Positions 1 through 11,700 of a stretch of DNA of 22,851 bases are shown piece after piece. Under the pieces are notes generated by a model, which had not been told where the DNA came from, did no database searches, and saw nothing but the letters and a program-made list of their open reading frames with translations. Numbering within the stretch: position 1 is the stretch's first letter; each line of letters begins with the position of its first letter. The DNA comes from Pelargonium cotyledonis (lineage: Eukaryota; Streptophyta; Magnoliopsida; Geraniales; Geraniaceae). Made by a program: the position numbers and the translations under genes. The DNA lies in NCBI GenBank assembly GCA_036897625.1, contig JAYMTA010000944.1, positions 1 to 22,851 of the forward strand, written 5' to 3'.

Positions 1-682
1 TGTATATACATATTGTAGTTTGTAGTTGGTGTATACATATATATATGTGTGTGTATTTTTATAGTTTTGCTAATATTATAGTAAATACTAATAGATAAAT
101 AGTATTAGCTAATAGATGAGTTTTCTGATTAAACAAAAAAAGAAAACCAAAATTCTGAAAAAATTTCATTAACATCAAAGTGGTGAGGTGTCAACCTCAT
201 ATGTATTCTCAGTACTTTTAATACTACTAGGGTAGGATTTGCAACAACTCTCATAATTAAACATTCAATTAAAATAGTCCAAATTTTACACAAATTTAAA
301 ATGAAAAGTGACTAAATTTAAAAAAGAAAAAAGATTATGGGTTAAAAGTTAAACTTTTGAACACTTTAGAGGGTACAAACAGATTTAACCCTAATATCAA
401 ACAAAATATATCAATTAACTAAAAGAAATGTATTCCCAAAATATTTATTTTTTACATTATGCATGTTCATGTTCTAATTTTCTAATACCAAGTCTACATG
501 AAAAGAATTATTGGATTAAATAAAGGAGAGAACATAAAACAAAACAATACTCTGAACAAACAAGTTGTCATTTAGCTACACCTGATAAAAGCTTGGACCA
601 ACTCAAGCAAAACAACCTTGTATAAAATAAAATTATCTTTTCATTTTCATGTTCATACACAATGCTATGCACCTTCTGCTTC
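1..682. other. AT-rich upstream region of the phytocyanin gene
   Basis: This stretch has no convincing coding sequence. It opens with alternating TA/TG-rich sequence (about positions 1-60) and is strongly AT-rich throughout. It presumably contains the promoter of the phytocyanin gene that starts at 779. I recognised no gene, RNA or transposon in it. Confidence 0.6.
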
Positions 683-694
683 TATATATATAAT
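683..694 (+). promoter_or_regulatory. TATA box of the phytocyanin gene
   Basis: A TATATATATAATA-like run lies about 85-95 bases upstream of the ATG at 779. It is followed by a pyrimidine-rich stretch (about 730-770) that looks like a plant 5' UTR. The ATG at 662 lies upstream of this TATA box, so it is not the start. The start at 779 gives a proper signal peptide. Confidence 0.6.
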
Positions 695-778
695 AGAGAG
701 AGACAATTCATAACCCAAAACACAAAACCATCTCTTCTTTCCTCTGACAATTCATTTCTCTTTCTTCTCCAAACTCAA

Positions 779-2248
779 ATGGCAGCTATGATCAGAGCAG
801 CATTCATGTGCTTGGCAGTTTCAGCCATGCTCATGAAGCTAGCCATGGCTGCAACTTACACAGTTGGTGGTTCGAATGGGTGGGACGCCAGCACTGACCT
901 GCCAACCTGGGTAGCAGCACAAAAGTTCGTTACCGGCGACAGTCTTGGTAAGTCACAAAACTCAGTTTATCTACTGATATGGTGCTTGTTCGTGAAATGA
1001 GATGGTTTGTAGTTGTATCGTTGTTCTTGAAATCAGATTAGACTTGTTTAGAGCTGGCAATTAGGGTTTTGGGTTGGGTTTGTAATGTGTTTTTTCGGGG
1101 TTGGGTTGGAAAGAGCTATAAACCCCGGCCCTATGTCCAAAAGGGTTAAGGGTTTTGCTTACCTGACCCAACCCGGAAATATATCGGTGTATTTTATGCA
1201 ACCCAAACCCACAAAAAATGTGGACTGGGATTCGGGTTGGCTCCAAAATGCCTGCTCTAGACAGCACTTTTTTGCGTGACACCTGATACACTGCACTTTC
1301 AATTTTTCATTTCGGCAATGTGAAAATGATGGTGATCTTATGGATAAACTGACATGATATATCAGCTAAATCTAATTTGAAAAAGTGAAAAGTTGAAAAT
1401 ATAGGGAGTTAGTTGTCAAAAATATATATACAGGGATTTATCCGCAAAAGAAGCTAAGTATGGGGTACATGTCTGCAAAAAGATACTAATGTTGACTTTC
1501 TAATGTTATGAAGCTTTTCAGTACTCTACCTAACCACACTATTTTGGGAAAGAATAATAGATCATGTGTCATACCGATGATAAAAGACAGAAAAAAATCA
1601 GTAAATCTATCTCACGAAATGAAAAATTGAAAGTATAAGAAGTTAGTTATGACGTAAAAATAAGAACAGGGAGTTATTTGCAAAAGAAGCAAAGTATTGG
1701 GTTACGCCAGCATAAAATGACACTAATGTTGACTTTTTAATGTTATGCAGTTTTTCAGTACTCACCAAACCATGACGTGTCTGAGGTTTCCAAGTCGGAC
1801 TATGACAACTGTGCTGCGAGCAACGCTCTCCAGGTGTCTACGGGTGGCAACACGCAAATCACTGTCATCTCCCGGGAAGAGGTACTTCATCTGTGGAACA
1901 GCAGGACATTGCAGCCAAGGCATGAAGCTTGAAGTAGATACCTTGGCAGCTAGTGCTCCTCCAACTGCCTCTCCTACGGCTCCTACGGCTCCAACTGCTT
2001 CCCCTGTAACTCCTGTTTCCGCCCCACCTCCAGAAGTTTCTACTCCGGCCCCAACAGGATCTTCACCATCTGCTCCTACAATGTCTCCTATGCCATCTAC
2101 AGAAGCTCCTATTCCTTCAATGGAGACCCCTGCCAACGCTCCTATTCCAAGCGGTCTTTCCCCGGTTCCTCCACCTCCCTCAGCAGCTAACAAGTCCAGC
2201 TTCACAGTAGCTTTTGGCTTTGCGATGATGATGCTTTTCGCTCTCTAA
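779..2248 (+). pseudogene. Uclacyanin/blue copper protein-like phytocyanin, GPI-anchored type, frameshifted
   Basis: Phytocyanins are extracellular type-1 copper proteins, and this subtype is tethered to the plasma membrane by GPI. Exon 1 is 779-947, with donor GTAAGT at 948. It encodes a signal peptide (MAAMIRAAF... to AMAA) and the typical start YTVGGSNGWD. Exon 2 begins at 1751 (acceptor TTATGCAG) in phase 1 and continues [10 protein letters not shown], where His is the first copper ligand, through to GNTQIT. At about 1861 the frame breaks. The expected continuation ([11 protein letters not shown], then GHCSQGM with the Cys, His and Met ligands) is in the next frame, consistent with loss of two bases. 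That second frame then gives a Pro/Ala/Ser/Thr-rich arabinogalactan-like region and a hydrophobic GPI tail ([15 protein letters not shown]), ending at 2248. Read without correction, the protein stops at 1932, without three of the four ligands. Family assignment is firm. Whether the lesion is real or an assembly error is open. Confidence 0.85.
1049..1259. mobile_element. MITE-like element, possibly hAT type, in the phytocyanin intron
   Basis: The ends match as imperfect inverted repeats: TAGAGCTGGCAAT at 1049 and, on the other strand, TAGAGCAGGCATT ending at 1259 (11 of 13 match). Inside them are GGGTTTTGGGTTGGG near 1066 and the opposing CAACCCAAACCC near 1199, so the element could fold back on itself. 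TAGAG-TGGCAA ends resemble plant hAT termini. I see no clear 8-bp target duplication: the flanks gacttgtt and gacagcac share only their first three bases. The short ORFs inside are translations of the repeats, not genes. Confidence 0.55.
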
Positions 2249-3145
2249 GCATTTTGAGAAGATTCTTCTGCAAAAGAATTTAATGTTATCAGTTTTAATT
2301 TGATTGAGTGAAGATTCATGAGTTTCCAGTTCCAACCATCATTTTTCGGTGCATTTACAAAGAAATGAACACGGATTCTTGACAATAACATTAACATACA
2401 TCTAACAACTAATCTAACTGCCAAGTACAAATAGTAACCTACAACCAAGAGCATTTAGTATACCAATTCAGTGAAATTCAGTGAAGTTTCGATATCTACA
2501 TAATAGCGGTTAAGCTGCTACAAATCCACTTTCTCAACAGAGAGAGAGAGGCTCCACTGGGTACGCCGATTCATAATTAGACAAACAAAAAAAGATAAAG
2601 GAGAGATGTGAGGTACTTACAATAAGACGTATGAGCTTTCGAATGCAAGAGAAGGTGCACACCCACCAATTAGATTCACCTGAAAAAGATCCAACAGAAA
2701 GCAAAAATAATGCAACACTGTTATATGCACGAGGAAACTGATTTATGTCAACGCATGTCTCCACGGAAAAAATGTAGCAAATGAATCAAGAGAACAATTC
2801 CATGAGGTCGTAATATCAGCAGTTAATTGAAGAGAGATCACATAATATGTTCACATATATCCTTAATTCCAACACACTACGGGCACCCCAGGGTGGCCTC
2901 ACAAATGTAGTACATTATGATACGACGGAGCAAAGACAATTTTCCACATATATGTCTCTGCCTTTGCGGAACTACTAAAATCTAAAGCGTTATCTTATTG
3001 TATTTTACAGAGGATCAGCATAAAGCAATGGGACTTGCCAGTATCTGAACAGAGATGGTCATTAAGGATAGAACTTAAAATGATAAAACAAATTAACAAT
3101 CCTTGTCGCTTAAGTAAGATGAAGCAAACCATGATGCCTTTTGAT
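2249..3145. other. Convergent 3' regions of the phytocyanin and bHLH genes
   Basis: There is no coding sequence here. The two neighbouring genes converge on this 0.9-kb stretch, which should hold both 3' UTRs. On the minus strand, about 2688-2627 looks like a possible spliced UTR exon: a TTTTTCAG acceptor is followed about 60 bases later by a GTAAGTAC donor. The bHLH gene may therefore have introns in its 3' UTR. This is read from splice-site shape only. Confidence 0.4.
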
Positions 3146-5711
3146 TTAAGCAACTGGAGGGCGGAGTATGTGATCCTGTGACGTGTCAGTTGCAGCAGGT
3201 GGCATGAACTGCCACATGGCAACCCCAGGGTAACCAATGAAAGGCATCAGCTTATTCCCGGCTGCTTGACCTTGAGGAGAAAACGCAGCTGACATTGGAG
3301 CAGAATGAGGAAGGAAGCTTGGCTGCACACTCATAGCTTTGACTTGCTGCTCCAACTTCTCTTTATCGACCTTTAGCCTCTGCTTCTCATCACGAAGCTC
3401 AATCTTCTCAGCCTGCCCCATGAACGCAAGACAAGTAAGATCGCCACCGAAATACCATGAGCATCCGAAGGAAAGTAAACAAAATAAGATGCATGGGAAG
3501 TGACAATTTTATGAGTGAAGTAAATCATTCAAACAGATCCTCATTTGAATGAAAAAACAATCAGCACCTTCAATTCTTTAATCTTGTCTTGCAGATCCTC
3601 ATTTGATTCTTTCAACTTCTGGGCTTCGCTTCTTAACTGGGTCACCATCCGAACAGCATCACCCAGAATAGCAGACTTGTCCATCCTAGGTGGCTTTCCA
3701 GGCTCCAAAATAGAACCCAATTCCAGGAACCTTGAAAATATGCCAACGTTGAGGTCAGATATAAGTGAGAATGAATACTGGCTATAAGATAAAGAACGAT
3801 AACATACCTCTCGTTCAGCCTATCCCTACGCAACTTCTCCCGGCATGCTTTGGAACCAGTAGCATTGAATGATTCGCACCTCAACCTGTCAAACATTTGC
3901 ACTTACTAAACCACTCATTTTATCATTGTCACCCGCTAGATAATCTAGTATCTTTAATACATGAAAATCAAACAATTAAAATATATAACTCAATATAGCA
4001 ACTATGAAGCTCAAATTCAGATCCATGATACAAGGAGTTGCCGATAGCAAGAAACCATAGACCAAAACTATTGAAGCTTTCCAGTCATAAGGAGCACCAT
4101 GTGTTCATCTAGCCGACTCAACTAACTCTTGAGGTAAGAGATACATACCGTTTTCGAGAGCCAACATCCTTAACACTATCAGAATCTCCAAATGAACAGT
4201 CGACTTCAGCACTGGAAAAAATCAGCATAATCAAACAAATATAGTTAATATCTTTCTACTAAAACAGAGTTCAAGAAAAATTGGAAAGAAATGAGTGCCA
4301 AATATACAAATTATTGTACAAGAGAAACAAAGAGAAAAGAATGTATGGAGCCTGTTTCCAAAGACAGCATAACTGCTCTTTAGACACTTACGATTTTCAA
4401 TTAGATATACTTTTAAGCAAAACAAAAAGGTATCTAATATATATTCTCGGTAACATCAGTATATCATCAGCATGTACCTTCAATAAAATGAACTAGCTAA
4501 GCATGTTGTTTAGGTACTTGATATTACATATTTACATGTTGCTGAGTCAGTAAGGGAATACACGTGCTAAATGTACTAACTAGTTATTTAGGTACACTTA
4601 GTCAAATGAGAAATCAAAAGAAAGAAACCGAATACAAACTGATTGTCGTGACTTCTGTAGCCTTCTTTATCAACTTTTTGTTAGTAGTAGTAGCAATCAT
4701 CACCTATATTCTTTTAGTCCTCTTACAGAGAAAAAACCACAGAAACTATTTGACTTCCACCGACTGAACCAAACAATGGAAAGTTGAAAACCTATAGAGA
4801 TCCATATGAAAGACATAGCAAGAGTGCTCCTAGGATTCCAACTACTGGTTGGCATATAATTAGGCATCAGTCAGATATCCCAATCGACAACATCTAGAGC
4901 CTACCGAATATGGATTCATTCAGATGGCGGAAAAAAGTTTTCAAACACGTACATCACCACACTAAATAAAGAAGACACATCACTTTAATCTTATATCCTT
5001 CCCACATAAAAATTACAGTCAGATTATGATACACCTCAAATTATGATTTCTTTTATCTTCCAAATTGAAGAACTAAAACAGGCAACAAAAGATAGTAGTC
5101 TAATCATGTGGCTACCAACAGAAAGCCATTCAATATGAAAAACAGGATATGCTACAAAGAAGCAGAACAGATCATATTAACTCCAGTGACTCACATCCAT
5201 AGCCATCCAACAAATGTGAGAGCCCAAATAGAATATTTATGTGATGATGTGAGTGCCTATCCACCAATCTTAGAACCTCAATCCCAAATAGAACAGAACC
5301 TCCTCATGATAAAGCCTAAACAGCCACTCTCACATAAGCTAGTTGACCCAAACTGAGTCTAAAAGCTAAACTCTAATATCTTCAGCTCAACCTAATAAAA
5401 ACTACTTTTCTTGAATTGGGTCCAAAATCATCAACTATTTAACACCACACGCAAAATAAAAAATCCAACTTTTTTTTTCCCCATTTCTATCTCCTATTTT
5501 CATTTTCTCACACTTTCCGAGTAACCAAACAGATGGAGGATATACATAGTGTTAAACAACAACATACCCACCTAACATTGGAGGTAACAGTGAAGGCCTG
5601 AGACGCCCAGTTGAAAACTCCGGCGTCGGGGGCGACGAAATCGGCGGCGGCGCCGTCCATGACTCCGTAATCGAACAGCCAATTGGGGTTCTCCGATGAG
5701 TCAATTTCCAT
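3146..5711 (-). CDS. ILR3: bHLH transcription factor, subgroup IVc (ILR3/bHLH105-like)
   Basis: ILR3 and its IVc relatives are nuclear regulators of iron-deficiency responses. They act as dimers and are controlled by BRUTUS-type E3 ligases (family knowledge). Five exons splice cleanly on the minus strand: 5711-5572, 4211-4149, 3885-3808, 3730-3568 and 3412-3146. They give 711 nt and 236 residues, against about 234 for Arabidopsis ILR3. The N-terminus (MEIDSSENPNWLFDYG) is the usual acidic start. The basic region SKACREKLRRDRLNERF lies near residues 79-95. The HLH (LELGSILEPGKPPRMDKSAIL...) is in exon 4. A coiled coil (QKLKESNEDLQDKIKELK..., then DEKQRLKVDKEKLEQQ) runs to about residue 175. 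The C-terminus GVAMWQFMPPAATDTSQDH...LRPPVA is the hallmark of the ILR3 group. Intron 1 (4212-5571, 1.36 kb) is AT-rich and holds nothing I recognise. All junctions are GT-AG and phase-consistent, and no lesion is visible. Confidence 0.95.
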
Positions 5712-7316
5712 TTTTGGAGTTTCAGATGTTCCTCTGCTTCTTGTAGTTGCTCAATCTCTCAAGTCTCTATATGGTTATGCTGTATGTGTTTATTGATTTT
5801 CTGTTTGTTTAGACGGAAAATTAAAATTTTCTGTGAAGAGAAAGTGACGTGTCGTTGAGTGTCGCACAGTGCAGTGTTGATGTCCTCAACAATTGGGTCT
5901 GTTTGGAAACATGGTATTTTAATCTTATTCAAGGTTAGGATGAATTTATCTGACCTAAGATAAAATTATGCGAGATTAAAAAATCAAATAAGATTACAAC
6001 AAGTTACACACATGAATTATATATAATGACACAATATACACGCTAAATAGTATGAAAATATTACATTTTAATGCTTAATTATTTATTTTTATGAAATAGT
6101 ACTTAATTTGATTTTCAGTTTTAATTTAATTTTCAAACATTTTATATTGTTTTAATTTTATTCCCACACTAAGTTATTTTATTTTGAATTTTCTCACCAT
6201 ATTAGGCTAAAACTTTAGTTTTTATTTTCTTCTTTTAATAGTTGTCCTAATCTAGAATAGAGTAATATTGATAATGAATAGGATTGAATAGAGGTGTGTC
6301 CAAACACACCCAAATTGGTTATGTCATGAGATGATGAAGAGAATAAAATTTTATAAATTGGTGAGGGAAAAGATTCCACCACCACTCAATTCACAGCACA
6401 TAAAAATATACATATAAGTATATGAAAACAACAATTTAATTACAAAATATTAAGAACATTCATGGTGGACAATTAAATATTTATTAACCAATGTCATATC
6501 TTATATCATCAAGGGGCAAGGAATATAAAATGCACTATGCATAGTTCATGATCTAATTCACACAACAAAATTCATAATTATCTCACCGACTGAATAACAT
6601 ATATGTGTTTAAATCTATCGACTATTAAAAAAGTTTATAACATGAGATGAGTCCCACTTTATTTCTGTTTAACTACACAATTTTTTTTATAGGCTCTAAC
6701 AAAAATCAAGTAATTAGTTGATTATAGCTTTGGGTAGAAAATGAATCCATTTTCTAGAAGATCTGAAAAAATATACAGTAATGATCCAATCGCGATAGTG
6801 TGATCGTAGAGAGACTCAACCTCATGTGTCTTCGCATAAGCTGCAACTCCCACTTGTCTTCCACCACATGTCCTTAGTGTGCGCAACGGTTGTGGTAGGT
6901 AGGGCACACTTATGGGGGGTTTGCCTCCACGTGTCTTTCATCCGTGCACAAGTCAAACTAAGTTTGACCTCCACGCTTTAGGCAAGCTCCCTCTCTCGAC
7001 TCTCATCTTCTTGCATAGGATACCTCTTGACTAGACATGAACTCATTCAGATCGGGTCTATATTTGTCATTTTTTAACCAGGACAACGAGTTCCGGTCGG
7101 AAAAAATTCAAATGTCACCTCTAATTTTATACCATATGGAAAAAGTCTTAAGGTACAAGGGGCATGTATGTAATTTCACGTAAATGCTCTTGAAAATACA
7201 ATATAATAACAGTAGTAGTGAAGTCAATTGCTTCTATATCGTCATTACATAATTATTCCAAATTATATACTCCATTAATTGATGTTAACATAAATAAATA
7301 AATAACACAAATCTAT
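5712..7316. other. Intergenic region between the bHLH gene and the proline-rich protein gene
   Basis: This is 1.6 kb with no convincing gene. The bHLH 5' leader and promoter occupy the left end. An ACGTGTC (ABRE/G-box-like) motif lies near 5848. A MITE-like element fills 5895-6311 and is listed separately. The remainder to 7316 is AT-rich. A less AT-rich patch at about 6780-7100 has no gene-like reading frame. It could be decayed repeat DNA, but I could not assign it. Confidence 0.5.
5895..6311. mobile_element. MITE-like element with 17-bp terminal inverted repeats
   Basis: The left end GGGTCTGTTTGGAAACA (5895-5911) and the inverted right end GGGTGTGTTTGGACACA (6311 back to 6295) match at 14 or 15 of 17 positions. 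The 417-bp interior is very AT-rich with no ORF, as in non-autonomous DNA transposons. GGG-TGTTTGG ends are common in plant PIF/Harbinger and hAT MITEs. I could not settle a target duplication: ATT precedes and AAATT follows. The class therefore stays open. Confidence 0.6.
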
Positions 7317-7784
7317 TTAAGTATTCACAGATCGCGGACTGGCCGGCGGCGCCGCCTGCCCAATTGCAGCTACAGAAGGTGAAGGTGTCGGGTCCGGCGG
7401 CGGAGGCGACAATGCTATCGCCGGAGGCGGAGGAGAGAGCTCGGAGTCAGCTGGTGGCGGCGGAGGCGACAGTGCTACCACCGGAGGCGGAGGAGCGAGC
7501 TCGGAGTCAGCTGGTGGCGGCGGAGAAGAGCCAGATTCATGAGGAGGAGGAGGAGGAGGAGGATTGGACTCAGGGGAGGAGCTAGGAGTGGAGCTGGAGG
7601 GTGGTGGGTTTGGGGCGGAATTGGGGAAGACAGGCGGCGAGTGGTTGCTACTGCAGGAGTCGCCGGAGCACTTGTGGGTCTGGCGGCGGAGGAGGCGGAA
7701 ACCGAGGACGAGGCCAAGAACAACAAGGATAGTGACAATGAAGATGAAGATCTTTGTTGCTTTACCCACATAACACATTTTCAT
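7317..7784 (-). CDS. Small signal-anchored proline-rich (extensin-like SPPPP) protein
   Basis: This is a single-exon gene for 155 residues, starting [11 protein letters not shown]. One strongly hydrophobic helix ([18 protein letters not shown], residues about 12-29) is followed by the basic RLLRR, then a short Cys-containing stretch (HKCSGDSC). The rest is Pro/Ser-rich with repeated SPPPP and APPPP blocks. SPPPP is the classic hydroxyproline O-arabinosylation motif of extensins. The layout suggests a type II or signal-anchored membrane protein with a wall-facing or cytosolic proline-rich tail, but orientation cannot be read reliably. Two nearly identical 20-residue units (ADSEL-PPPP--ALSPPPP) come from a 60-bp DNA repeat. 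Small hydroxyproline-rich glycoproteins of this shape are widespread and uncharacterised in eudicots. The overlapping GC-rich frames on the other strand are shadows. The function is unknown. Confidence 0.75.
   Translation of the reverse strand: MKMCYVGKATKIFIFIVTILVVLGLVLGFRLLRRQTHKCSGDSCSSNHSPPVFPNSAPNPPPSSSTPSSSPESNPPPPPPPHESGSSPPPPADSELAPPPPVVALSPPPPPADSELSPPPPAIALSPPPPDPTPSPSVAAIGQAAPPASPRSVNT
7396..7515. repeat. 60-bp tandem duplication inside the proline-rich gene
   Basis: Two adjacent copies with an exact 60-base period (about 7396-7455 and 7456-7515) differ at only a few positions. A partial third copy starts at about 7516. The period is a multiple of three, so the duplication adds 20 residues without breaking the frame. 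Confidence 0.85.
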
Positions 7785-8782
7785 TTTTAACTTATTTTTG
7801 TTATAATCAGAATCAGCTTCTGAAATGGAGTGAATCTGATGATAAATGGGTTTTTTTTGGGTTTAGGTTCTTGCTAGCAGAAAGTGGTGGAGGTGATTTT
7901 GTTGGTTCTTTTGGTCTTCATCTCAGGACTTGGCTGCTTCTTCAATAGTGAAGTAGGAGAAGAAAAATACTAAAATAGTATTTTTTATGCAGATTCTGAT
8001 ATGAAATGGGAAATGAGGTATGGGCTTATGAATTGGTTTGAGTAATGGGTTGGGTTGGTGTGATGTGTTGTGTCACTGTCTTGTTTTGTTTTTGGTTTCT
8101 TCATAGCTTGCTTCAGTGAGTGCCTATGTCAATCTATGCGTGTGTGTTTGCACTATTCAACATGAACATGACATGCTTTAACACGATAACTAAAGGGTAG
8201 CGTGGACATGTTTGACACGACAATATCCAAAATGATTGTCACGACACAATACAACATACTCGGCACGTTAATGAGATTAGTTTATAAAATATCTAGCGAA
8301 TGAATGTGTGTCACTTCAGGATATGGATCTGATGGCAACTAAGAGAATGGGATTGCAAATCAATGAAGGTATGCTTCTTTTCTCTTCCATATTTATATGC
8401 AACACGTATTAATACTTTTCAAATTTGGATCTATATTTAATTAAGTACTACTATTAATCACAAAGAGAGTAGGCAATACTGTATTTGAGTACTATTAATC
8501 ATGTGAAGGTGAAAAGATTCAGTAAAATAGTTATCAAGTCCTTGCTTTCATCTCCATTGTTGGACGTATCTGGCAAGTGGCAAGCAACTATTTAAATTTT
8601 AAGGTACCAATAATTCAAACTAACGGTAACATACATAGCTGTCTCTCACTTCAATAATTTATTAATTTCCATCTTAATATGTGCAACTTTTCTTCTCTGT
8701 ATTTACATTCATTTCCATTTCATTGCAGCAAATACTGAGAGAGAGAAAGAGAGAAATAAGGTTAATTCATTGATTTGATCCA
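7785..8782. other. Divergent promoter region between the proline-rich gene and the CNL
   Basis: These two genes point away from each other, so this 1-kb stretch should hold both 5' leaders and promoters. On the minus strand a 14-codon upstream ORF (starting MKTKRTNK) lies near 7925-7880, in the probable leader of the proline-rich gene. On the plus strand a TTCATTGCAG sequence ending near 8729 could be the acceptor of a leader intron for the CNL. No coding sequence is seen. Confidence 0.4.
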
Positions 8783-11700
8783 ATGGAGGTTGTAGCTGCT
8801 TTTGGAGGAGCTTTACTGAGAGTTTCCTTTGAGAAGCTGATTGACAAGTTGGCTGAACTGCGCCAATTTGCAAGCAAGAAGGAGGTCCGGTCTCAAATGC
8901 AGATCTGGGAGAAGAATTTGCTGCCCTTGATTCGTGATGTTCTTGAAGATGCTGAACTGAAGCAGACCACAAGCCCGCAGGTGGAGATCTGGTTGAATGA
9001 GCTCAGGGACTTGATTTTTGACGTGGAGGATGTTTTGGACGAGTTTTCAACCGAAGCTTTGCGCCTCAATTTGAAGAACAGTCAACAGGCTGCTGCTTCA
9101 AATAGTAGTAATATGGTGACAAATTTCCTACCATCCTTGTTTACTGCTGGAAGCAGTAGTGGTGGTTTTAAGTTCAATGCTGAAATGGGATAGAAGCTGA
9201 AGAACATCACAGCAAGATGGGAGAGAATTTGTGATGAGATGAGTAAGCTCAATTTGGGGGACAAAGCTGTTGGAGGAGAAAGATCAGGAAGGTCTGATGG
9301 TACAGCAAGACTACCAACATCTTCTCCATCTGGTTCTCATGTTTTCGGCAGGGAAAAGGACAAGCAGGCTCTTCTTGATTTGTTGCTGGCTACTGAACCA
9401 TCTGATGGAGGTGGTGATGCTGCAGTGTCTGTGATTCCGATACAAGGCGTGGCAGGGTTGGGAAAGACAACTCTGGCTCAACAACTCTACAATGACAATA
9501 AGGTCAAGAATCATTTTGAGCTCAGGGCATGGGTACGTGTTTCTGACACTTTTGATATTCTTAGGATCACAAAAACTATTATACAATCATTTGGCGGAGA
9601 GACTCGAGATGACATGACTCTAGAACAACTTCAAGTCAAACTGGAGAGAATTTTGTCTGGGAAGGTTTTTTTTATTGTTTTAGACAATGTTTGGAATGAG
9701 AAGTATGAAGCTTGGGTGGCTCTTCACAAGCCTTTAAGAGGTGTGCCGGGAAGTAAGATTGTTGTCACAACTCGCAGTCTTATCGTTGCATCAGTTATGG
9801 GCACTCGTCCTGCTTATTGTTTAGCGGAGCTGCCGTTTGATGATTGTTTGTCTTTATTTGCCCAAATTGCGCTGGGAGCAGCCAATTTTGACGGACACCC
9901 AGAGTTGAAAGATATCGGTGAGAAGATAGTGGGGAAATGTAAAGGGTTGCCTTTGGTAGCAAGGACCTTTGGTGGTTTGTTGCGCACTAAGTTGCGTCCC
10001 TGTGAATGGGAAGACATTCTTGAAAGTCGGATTTGGGAATTGCTAAAACAGAATTGTGTTATCTTTCCGGCTTTGAGATTGAGCTATCAGCATCTTCCCT
10101 CTCAATTGAAGCAGTGTTTTGCTTACTGCGCGATATTTCCTAAGGGTTACGAATTCGACATGAATGAGTTAGTCATGTTATGGATGGCTGAAGGCTTTCT
10201 GTCACAACTGAAACGGGAGAAGCATTGGCAAGACGTGGGAGTTGAATTTTTTCGTGACTTCTTGTCGATGTCATTTTTTCAATATTCAAGCAAAGATAGT
10301 ACAAGATTTGTGATGCATGACCTCATTCACGATCTGGCTCAGTCTGTTGCTGGAGAAATATGCTTCCATATGGATGCTAAGTTGGAAAGACTCGAACATC
10401 CTTTCACACTTCGAAAGGCTCGGCATTTCTCTTTCCTGCGATGCTCACATGAGGTCTCAAGAAGATTTGAAGTTTTTGATGGAGGAAAGTGTTTGCGGAC
10501 ATTATTGGCGCTACCTGTTCTTGCATCAGATGATTATAATTGGATATCTGATGATGTTTTGAATAGGTTGATGTCAACACTAAAACACTTGTGAACACTA
10601 TCTTTGACTGCTTTTAGGATAAGAAGAGTACCAGAGTCAGTGCATGGCTTAAAGCATTTGAGGTATCTGAATTTATCAGAAACTGCTATCAGATTGTTAC
10701 CTGAGTTTGTTGGTTCTCTCTTGAACTTGCAAACATTGTTGTTAAGAGAATGTAAGGAACTTGAGAAGTTGCCTACCAGCATTGTAAATCTACCTGACTT
10801 GTGCCATCTTGATATCAGAGGAACAAAGCAGTTGAAACAGATGCCAGTGGGAATTGGTAACTTGACAGGTCTCCGAAGTTTGGCGAAATTCATTGTGGGA
10901 CTGGAAGAAGTTGGCGGGCTCAACATAAGAGAGTTGGAGCATCTTTCACATCTTGAAGGAGAGCTTTCCATTCAAGGGCTGCACAATGTGGAGAACTTGG
11001 AAGATGCAAGAAACGCCGATTTAAAGGGCAAGAAAGGTCTTGAAACGTTGGTGATGGAATGGAACCAGAACTTGTATGATTCAGTATCAAATGAAAGTGT
11101 TGCAGTGAATGTGCTTGAGTTGTTGCAGCCCCATGGAGATCTGAAAAGGCTTGCCATTCGTTTCTATTGTGGAAGAGAATTCCCATCATGGTTAGGAGAT
11201 CCGTCGTTGATGAGTAATATAGTGGAGATAGAGCTTTGTATGTGCTGGAAGAGCACTTCTTTACCATCTCTTGGGAGGCTACCTGTGCTTAAGCACTTGA
11301 TTGTAAAGGGAATGAAGGCAATGAAGCTGGTAGGTTTTGAATTTCATGGCTGTTCTTTTCCTTTTCCGGCATTGGAGACTCTGAAATTTGAGGATATGTT
11401 GGGATGGGAGGAGTGGAATGCATCTGGCATTGGTGCAGAAGTAAAATTCCCTCGTCTCCGGGAGCTTGAGATACTAAATTGTCCACTTTTAGTTGGAGAA
11501 TGGCCGATCAGCTTTCCATCTCTTTGCAAATTGAAGTTAGAAAAATGTAACGAGTCTCTTCTCAGATGTATGATTGACCTTACTTCCCTCACAACCTTAC
11601 GTATTGGGAATCTGTTGGGGCTTTCTTGTCTACACGAAAGTTTTATGCAGTTGTTGGTGGTTCTTGAAAATCTAGAGATTTCCGAGTGTGAGGACTTGAC

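Noticed and set aside
1061-1291. Overlapping ORFs on both strands in the phytocyanin intron
   Set aside because: They are translations of the GGGTTTGGG-type repeats of the MITE-like element.
7475-7790. Several long open frames on both strands over the proline-rich gene
   Set aside because: They are GC-rich shadow frames of the SPPPP gene with Arg/Glu/Gly or Leu runs, no domain and no own promoter.
8160-8290. AACACGATAAC / GACACGAC-rich patch resembling a dispersed plant repeat
   Set aside because: Only loose similarity in motif style; I could not find ends or a duplication, so I do not list it as an element.
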